From NCBI GenBank assembly GCA_023101885.1, contig JALPQD010000639.1:806001-870000 (forward strand): DNA of 64,000 nucleotides, read 5' to 3'. The stretch comes from Typhlomys cinereus (lineage: Eukaryota; Chordata; Mammalia; Rodentia; Platacanthomyidae). The notes below the pieces were generated by a model, which was not told the DNA's origin, searched no databases, and worked only from the letters and a program-made list of their open reading frames with translations. The number at the start of each line of letters is the position of its first letter. The stretch's first letter is position 1. Shown here one piece after another: positions 57,473 through 64,000 of this stretch. The position numbers were made by a program, and so were the translations under genes.

Positions 57473-59054
57473 ATCTGTACTTGCCTCTGATTCACAAGAA
57501 GCATGATAATTCTGAGATCCCAAGTAGCATAGGTTGTGCTAAGAAATATTATTCTCCAGCACTGTTATTGTATAGGTGTGTTCCTACTTGGATTCTGTAC
57601 AGAGACTCAGTCATATATCACGTTCTGATCCTTGAGGTCTTTACTAAGTCATTGACTTCAACTTTAACACATTCTACTCTAATCCATGTTCATTTTATTG
57701 GTAGCATCTATTGTCTTTCTAAAAGGCCAAAAACATACTTGTGGGAGGGTATATTCACAGACTGCCAATTCTTCGTGTGTGTTGAGGACTGGCATTGTGG
57801 AATAGAATCCTCAAAGCCTTGTTTCCTTTCTGCATACTTTTCACGGTCCCTTTGGTAAAAGTAGCATTCACTCGCAGTCAGCTACAAGGTTAAGGATCAG
57901 TGGCAAGACTCCAGAAGCAGTTGCCTCAGGGGCTTTTGAGGAATGCCAAAACTTATTAATCAAAATAGATGTCTTGATATCACATTTTACAAATCAACAG
58001 AAATGCAAATATTGCCTTTCACGGAACATATGACCATGTTCATAGAAATCAGGATCAGTGCTTCTGGTTTTTCCTTCTATCTCAGTCACTCATTAGACAT
58101 AAAAAGCAAGTTACAGGTCCTCCTCCCCATGGATAAGCTGTGGATTTTATGTTTATACCTTCCCTTACGTGTGGCCTCTAAACTAAGAGCCCCCTCATCT
58201 TGCCCCAGTGCTATGTAAGTACAGGCAAAGCAGAGGTAAGCACCAAAGTAAACATCCATCTCTGTGTGTACACAATGCTTAGTGTACTTATGCCACTGCC
58301 CAGGTATGTTCCAGCTAAAGACTCATTCAGTTTGTAATGATTCCTTCAGGCTTGCAGCAGTTTTCTTTCCAACTGTGAATGAGCTGCGATTATTTAATGT
58401 AAAACGTGGTTTCAACTTAAAAAAAATCTCTATAAAGCAGCTCCATTTCAGTCTCTTGCTTGCTATTCAATTATTATCTGTCCACAGCTGGAGGGCAGGA
58501 AGTATGTGATTGCCGAACACTCTTGGACAGCGGCTTAGACGCAGTCACGCGGCTGTGCAGGGAGCACTGTCCCTTAGCACCAAACCTTAATGGAACATTC
58601 TCGTACTGTGAGCACATGCCAGAGTCTTACTATTGGCCACATTTCATCTTGAAAAACAAAATTTTCAACACAGGATGAAATCGCTGCTGTGTAATTGGTA
58701 TAAGAAATGAAGGGTCTATGCATGGTCTTCTCTAACATTAAGGGATTTATTCATCATATACATACATACATATATATATATATATATTCATTATTCCCTA
58801 CCATTTGATATACTCTACTTAAAGTTCTGTTGAACTTAAGCATTTCAGAGTATGATTTAGAAGTAAAATTTCATGAGAAGTAAAAGCTCTGAGTACATCA
58901 TGCTAGAAAGACTCTTTTACCTAAGAGATACACTGTGGTACAAGACTGAGAGAAGTCACAACTTGTGTTTGTATCTCTTTCTGAACTATTCCACTATTAT
59001 TTATCTCTTGCTATATATATAGGAAAATCCTTGCCTAAATTAATTATCTCTTCT
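57473..59054. other. Unique sequence with a TA repeat
   Basis: No gene. A CATA/TA microsatellite lies at 58756-58787. A 139-codon plus-strand ORF (57439-57858) begins inside the L1 tail and lacks family resemblance. A relatively CpG-rich block at about 58480-58600 is noted under findings. Confidence 0.4.
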
Positions 59055-59070
59055 TTCTTCTGCCTTTAAA

Positions 59071-59344
59071 TTTTTTTATTTTATTTTATTCAATTGTGGG
59101 TGTGTGCATGTGTGTATGTCCATGTGTGTGTATGTAGGACCAGGGCGAATTCGGGAACCACCATGGACACCTCCACCTCCTCCTTGTTTACTCTGCCCCG
59201 GGATTCACAGGCTCCGCCCTACCAGGACCAGAAACTCAGACTGTCCCTGCTTCCGCCCGGGTCTATACATGGGGTCTAGGATCCGAACTCAGGACCTTCC
59301 ACCTGCAAGGCAGAAACTTAACCCCTGAGCCACCTCTCCCGCCC
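59071..59344 (-). mobile_element. tRNA-headed SINE with CA tail, copy 4
   Basis: Reverse orientation: an A/T-rich and TG tail at 59071-59135, the GC-rich body, then the head 'gagccacctctcccgccc'. Perfect 16-bp flanking repeat ttcttctgcctttaaa at 59055-59070 and 59345-59360, so a fairly recent insertion. Confidence 0.93.
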
Positions 59345-59360
59345 TTCTTCTGCCTTTAAA

Positions 59361-59517
59361 ACACTCCCTTTTTTTTAAATCGTTAAATATTTTCCAAAAC
59401 TTTCTTGTCCACCCTGACAAAAGTAGACATGCATAGTACACTCACTGTAACATTCAGTTCTAGTTTGACCCTTATGACATGTACTTTGCAGGGTTTTTGA
59501 GCAAAGGAGATATCTGA
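59361..59517. other. Unique sequence
   Basis: Nothing recognised. Confidence 0.3.
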
Positions 59518-59825
59518 ACTGAGGAAAAAGCTTAGTAGATGAAGCATTTGCCTGAAAACATGAGAATCTGAGTTTGAAATATCAGACCCATATAAAAGTC
59601 AAAAGTGGCAACAGGTGTCTGTCATCTAGCACATCTAGAGACACATGAGTAGCAGACACAGGAGCATTCTTAAGGTTCATGGACCAGCTATGCTGGTGTA
59701 CTTGGTGATTAAATGATGAACTAGGTGCCTTGTATAAAACAAGAGAGAAGGCAAAGATTGACATCATCCAATCTCAACAAGTGAGTGTGACACCTACTTG
59801 CCTGCACTCACATACACAAGTTTTA
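59518..59825 (+). mobile_element. B4-type SINE, plus
   Basis: 'aaaaagcttagtagatgaag', 'catttgcctgaaaacatgag' and 'aatctgagtttgaaatatca' form the ID-like head. 'ggttcatggaccagctatgc' and 'gtataaaacaagagagaagg' form the body, and 'ctgcactcacatacacaag' the tail. Diverged. Confidence 0.6.
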
Positions 59826-59840
59826 AGTTTTTACAAAAGG

Positions 59841-60170
59841 AGGCACAGTGGAGTTTGCTCAGTGATGAAACACTCATAGTTCAAGTGTGAAGACTTGGGT
59901 TCTGTTGTGCAGCACCCATGTAAAAATTACGTGGCTGCAACAACAAACTGAAGTCCCAGTAATGGAGAGGGAGAAACAGACAACCTACAGGGCAAGCTGA
60001 CTAACCAAACTAGCCAAATGGCAAGTCGTGGGCACAATGAGCGACACTGTTTCAGAAAATAGAGAGTGATCCAGTAGGACAGTGAACATCAAACTCAGCC
60101 TGTAAACACTCACACACATATGTGCACAGACACATGTATTCCCACACACATGAGAACACACATCCATGTG
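59841..60170 (+). mobile_element. B4-type SINE, plus, second in a row
   Basis: Head 'gtggagtttgctcagtgatg', 'gacttgggttctgttgtgca' and 'gcacccatgtaaaaa'; body 'actgaagtcccagtaatgga' and 'gcgacactgtttcagaaaat'; CA-rich tail from 60108. Same orientation as the neighbour at 59518. Confidence 0.65.
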
Positions 60171-60463
60171 TGCAAAAAAGAAGGAAAGACGGATTGCTGC
60201 CAAGCAGTGATGTGATCTTCCCCTGCCCTGAAAGGTGTTATGCTCTTGGACTTGAACTTCTACAGCAGGATAAGATAAGGCTTCCTCAGAGTCATCTCTC
60301 ACATTGGCCCTCATAGAATGTCAATAGATCCCAATGTAAGTTCACACTGGCGAAATTCGTCTTCAGCGGCTTCATGCAAAAAAGAGCACCACTATATTTT
60401 CAAAATGCCTAAACTGACATGTATATGAGGCAAAGACCTAAACAGTAAGGGTGTGGTCTCCTC
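60171..60463. other. Unique sequence
   Basis: Nothing recognised. Confidence 0.3.
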
Positions 60464-61123
60464 TCAACCCAACGTTTTTATTTTTTTTTTCTACTCATAC
60501 AACTTTAACAGGTACACCGGTCCTCTCGCTCCCTCCAACCTCCCACCAGCCTATGCCCCCCTCCCCTCCTCCTCCATCCCTATCCCCCAATTCCTTCCCC
60601 ACCCATCCCCGGAGCATCCTTTAATGTGCATGCCAGACTCTCCTCTGGGTCCTCCTCTCCGACGAGGTGCAAGGACCCACTGGCATTTCCCAGAACCCTT
60701 TCCTGTGTTCCCCTTAAGAATAGGAACACTACTGTGGCTGTCAATCCCTTGCCTCCAAGGATCTTAGTGCCTTTAGCAAATGCTAGAATTCGAGGGGTCA
60801 ATAGTGTGTTGGACATTGCGCAGGGCATGCAAAGTCCAATTATGATTGCTTCGGCCCTAACTTGTGTGGAGTATCTTGCAAATCATTGCTCCTCCCATCC
60901 TTGTGCTCTTACAATCTTACCGCCCTCTCTTCCGCAAATGTACCTGAGCTTCTGGATGGGGAGAGATTAGGCTGGCCTAGTTCCAGGTTTTTTTTCAGTT
61001 TTGCTGCTCCTGCAATGCCCTTCACTCCATCCTGATGGGTATTGGATGTCACCCCCTGGCCAGAGATAAAAAGCTGTTAAACTAGAGTCTTGTTATAAGA
61101 GTCTTGTTATAAGAGTATATTCA

Positions 61124-61407
61124 GGGCTGGAGAGGTGGCTCAGGGGTTAAGCCTCCGCCTTGCAGGCGGAAGGTCCTGACTTCGAATCCTGGCCAGATCC
61201 CACGTATAGACGCCAGGCGGAAGCGGGGGCGGCCTGCGCTTCTGGTCCTGGTAGGGTGGAGCCTGTGAATCCCGGGGCAGGAGGAGGTGGAGGCGTCCAT
61301 GGTGGTTCGCGAATTCGTCCGTGGTTCTACACACACACACACACACACACGGGCGCGTGCGCGCACATACATATGCACATGCGTACAGTTGAATAAATAA
61401 TAAAAAA
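61124..61407 (+). mobile_element. tRNA-headed SINE with CA tail, copy 5 (best preserved)
   Basis: Head with an A-box-like tggctcagggg at 61136-61146 and a B-box-like acttcgaatcc at 61179-61189, i.e. an internal RNA polymerase III promoter. The GC-rich body runs to about 61325, then (CA)n at 61331-61350 and 'gttgaataaataataaaa'. Perfect 13-bp flanking repeat aagagtatattca at 61111-61123 and 61408-61420. It sits inside the L1 at 60474-62238, so it is younger than that L1. Confidence 0.95.
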
Positions 61408-61763
61408 AAGAGTATATTCAAAGGTAGATGTAATGAAGCTAGGAAACCGCAGTGAGGGAGGGGTCAATCATCCATTTGCAAAATGGTTACTTTTTATCTG
61501 CCAGACTATATGCCCTCCCCTTCTGGTGAGATCATACCCCATCAGTTGTAAATGATCAGGAAGGAAAGTCTGTGAACTTAACCAGATGTCTCATTACTCA
61601 TTTGCAGTTCTTGACAGTGGCCTATTTTCTCTGCTGTAACATGATCCCCTCTCTCCTTGTTTCTGGTGTGGCCCTCCTACCACATCCCTCCTATTCATAT
61701 TCCTTGCAATTACTGTAGGTATTACAGAGATTTATCCTTGAGTGTCTCTAGGTGGGTTTGGTA

Positions 61764-62238
61764 CTAGGAGCCACCTATTAGGGAGTACATACGGTGCTTT
61801 ATTTTCTGGGTCTGGGATACTTCACTCAATATAATTGTTTCTAATAACATCCATTTCCTGGCAAATTCCAGTAATTCATCATTTTTGATGGCTGAGTAGT
61901 ACTCCATTGTATAGATGTACCACTGTTTCCTTATCCACTCGTCAACTGTTTGACATTTGGGTCGATTCCATGACTTTGCTATTGTAAACAGTGCTGCTAT
62001 GAAAATGGTTGTGCTTGTGCTATCAAGGTGAATTTTTGCTGTATGTGGGGTTATTCCCAAAAGTGGAATAGCAGGGTCATATAGCATTTCAATTTTTAAT
62101 TTAAGAATCTCCAGACAGCTCGCCAGAGTGCCTGTATGAGCCTGCATTCCCACCAGCAATGTAGGAAAGTTCCCTTCTCTCCACATCCTCTCCAGCATTT
62201 GGTGGTGTTTGTATTGTGGATTTTTGCCATCCTGGCCA
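61764..62238 (-). pseudogene. L1 ORF2 C-terminal 144 codons, open to the natural stop
   Basis: The frame 62198-61764 starts after the cysteine motif region and runs through PHTAKIHLDS, TVDEWIRKQWYIYTMEYYSA, KNDELLEFARKWMLLETIIL and ends SLIGGS. It is the only copy in the window with the full ORF2 C terminus: the codon after WML is TTA, where the copies at 15.8 and 44.7 kb have TAA. 5' truncated, so no catalytic domain. Confidence 0.9.
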
Positions 62239-62248
62239 TCAACCCAAC

Positions 62249-63139
62249 TTTTAAGTTAGCTGACCACCTGACAATAAGTAAAATATGTCAGATTTCTGTT
62301 ATCTGTTTACTTCATGGTCTCTCAGATATGTTGGGGTTAAGACAAAGGGGTTACATTCGCTCCATCATTTTTTTTTCCTGTTCTGGAATGATTTTTGCAT
62401 GCTAGGGAAAAAAAAGGAACACAGAAAAAGTTTTAGGAGTCATTTGTTAGGCTTTGATTTACAGTAGACTAACACTCAGATGTTCGTAAAACTATGATTG
62501 GGAAAGAGTCTAGTTTCTCCCCTTGCTGCTCAGTTTGACTGATGGAGTAGCCACAGCAAAGTACCGGATTCCCTTGACTCAGGATTTTATATAAATTCCT
62601 ACTGCTTAGATTTGTTTGTGTTGGAGAAACAAATTATTGGGATTCAGTTTAATTTTACCTTGACATTTAGATATATGTCTGTAAAGAGCCAGTTGAAAAG
62701 TTGAGGAAAGAAATTCACTATATTTAACAACTCTATGCTTTGATCATTTTTCCACAACTTTTATTGGATGGCCAGGTGAGGCTGCCAAGTTTTACTTTGA
62801 TGACCAGTCAGATAGTGTGTTTTTAAGAAATATTCTTATAAATCCTCATAGCACACTTTTTGTTTCAAACTCTCTAGACACCTAAACCTTTGCTCAGGAG
62901 TTCCATCAATAGGTCAAGATCCTTTTCTGTTGTTTGGAACAGTTTTCTTTTGAAGTAAGTAGTCTTCTGTAGGTACCAATGACCTCAAACGACAGGAACT
63001 CTGTTGTGAAGATGACCATCTTTCCAGCCCATCAGGGCACTCACCTTTAATGGCTAATATGCCTGTGCCATCCTGTCTTGATGAAAGAGAATATATTAGT
63101 TCTATTCAAGTGGCTGCTCCACTTCTTCCACTACTTCTC
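62249..63139. other. Unique sequence
   Basis: No repeat or gene recognised. Confidence 0.4.
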
Positions 63140-63835
63140 TTTGCTCCACTCCTACTTAATCCTACTCAGGATCAAGTGAATGATCTCTTATCTGGGTTGC
63201 TCTAGAAAACCAAACCCTAGTCTATGTCTTTCTCCCTCCCTCTTAGTTTTCATTCAAGCCCTTCTGAGCACAGCACAGGTAGAACTTCGACATGTTGCTG
63301 ATAAAGTCCCAAAACTTTACACATATCTCCCTGCTCACTTCTTCAGTTCATGATCCTTAACCCCATTTCCTACTTTGCCCTCTGTATTTCCTCTGCTGTA
63401 GTTGCATTGCCCTTTCCTTCCTCCACCTGTAAAGTGCGCACATTTGGACATGTTGAACATTCTGATCCCCTTGGTGAGACACTATTCATCAAAGCACAGG
63501 TGATCTTGCACTTCCCTCCTAGGGATTTACTCAACAGTCACCTCTGCAAGCCAAAGGCCCCCAGAAAATCCTTTCAATTCGTCTCACCCACCGCAAACAT
63601 TTTTCAAACCTCTCTTCCTTGCTTCCTCCTAAACTTTGATTCAATCAGTGCCTAGTTCAGTAGATAGTTTGCAAATTTATCTATTTTGACATCTGCCTCT
63701 CCCACATCACAAAAGAAGCTGTGTGTGGAGGGATGGTAAATTTCTCTTTGTTTTACTTATTACTGTATCATAATTCCTTTCTAAGAACCTAGCACATAAA
63801 AGACAAATATTATTTATTTGATAATCAATCTAGAA
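63140..63835 (+). mobile_element. L2 (ancient LINE2), plus, long fragment
   Basis: 'ccctttccttcctccacctg', 'actcaacagtcacctctgca', 'catctgcctctcccacatca', 'aagctgtgtgtggagggatg', 'tactgtatcataattccttt' and 'aacctagcacataaaagaca' follow the order of the L2 3' region ('aatgtcacctcctcagagag', 'gtctcccccactagaatgta', 'gcctggcacatagtaggcg'). The 101-codon ORF at 63350-63655 lies in this repeat and is not a gene. Confidence 0.65.
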
Positions 63836-64000
63836 ATACGTGACTTACTAAGCATTTTGAGAAACACCATGAAACAAAAATAGTTTCAAATATTCCCTCC
63901 ATACCTGATTGTATTTTTATATCCTGAAAGCTAAGACTATTGATTATTTTCTATTTCTTATACTTGCATACCTTACATTCCTGAAGTGGATCTAAGAAGC
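63836..64000. other. Unique sequence to window end
   Basis: Nothing recognised. Confidence 0.3.

Larger units (their letters stand above)
60474..62238 (-). mobile_element. Young L1 copy, 3'UTR plus ORF2 C terminus
   Basis: Reverse poly(A) at 60474-60490, the shared 3'UTR blocks with a C-rich tract (60520-60605), a full 3'UTR to 61763 and ORF2 C-terminal codons to the 5' truncation at about 62238. Flanking repeat tcaacccaac at 60464-60473 and 62239-62248. A young SINE is inserted at 61124-61407. Just left of that SINE a 14-bp unit, gagtcttgttataa, is tandemly repeated. Confidence 0.9.

Noticed and set aside
57439..57858. 139-codon plus-strand ORF
   Set aside because: Begins in the L1 A-rich tail, no motif or signal; probably chance.
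61124..61200. tRNA-like sequence as a possible tRNA gene
   Set aside because: It has A and B boxes but no cloverleaf; it is the head of a SINE with body, tail and TSD.
63350..63655. 101-codon plus-strand ORF
   Set aside because: Lies within an ancient L2 fragment; no coding evidence.
1..64000. CRISPR arrays, bacterial operons, phage or plasmid genes
   Set aside because: No regularly spaced direct repeats with unique spacers, no prokaryotic gene organisation; the tandem repeats are microsatellites and retroelements typical of a rodent genome.

Overview
The window looks like gene-poor nuclear DNA from a rodent. There are no bacterial-style operons, the sequence is AT-rich, and it is filled with rodent-type retroelements: LINE-1 (L1) pieces, B1/B4/ID-type SINEs, and a tRNA-headed SINE with a (CA)n tail whose head resembles murine B2. 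Ancient mammalian repeats (MIR, L2) lie beneath these. The tRNA-headed SINE and the L1 3'UTR do not look like the young families of mouse or rat, so a non-murid myodont rodent such as a jerboa relative is my best guess. That is inference only. I found no convincing protein-coding host gene, tRNA gene, snRNA gene or CRISPR array. The only recognisable proteins are decayed fragments of L1 ORF2.

Layout. 1-3.9 kb is an old minus-strand L1 interrupted by a SINE and by a solo LTR, each with its own target-site duplication (TSD). 4.1-4.7 kb is a degenerate GATA microsatellite. 4.8-12.7 kb is a patchwork of old SINEs, DNA-transposon-like repeats, an old L1 3'UTR and microsatellites. 13.9-17.5 kb is a younger L1 whose 3'UTR is present twice inside one TSD. 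17.5-34 kb is mostly unique sequence with MIR, L2, B1, B4 and DNA-transposon-like relics, and two stretches that look like possible cis-regulatory DNA (about 21.2-21.5 and 25.8-26.1 kb). 34-42.4 kb holds more SINEs, a B4 split by another repeat, and a 280-bp GAAA tract.

43.8-47.8 kb is the most informative element. It is an L1 with an inverted 5' part, bounded by a perfect 18-bp TSD, with the geometry expected of twin-primed integration. A second L1 3'UTR later inserted into it. 47.9-54.7 kb is the longest nearly repeat-free stretch. 54.7-62.2 kb is again SINE- and L1-rich, with a young SINE inside a young L1. 62.2-64 kb is unique sequence followed by an ancient L2.

Nothing here works as a gene network. 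The biology visible is the history of retrotransposition: L1 enzymes made the L1 copies and, by established knowledge, mobilised the SINEs in trans. Nesting orders several insertions in time. Family names for old repeats are from memory and were not checked against a library.
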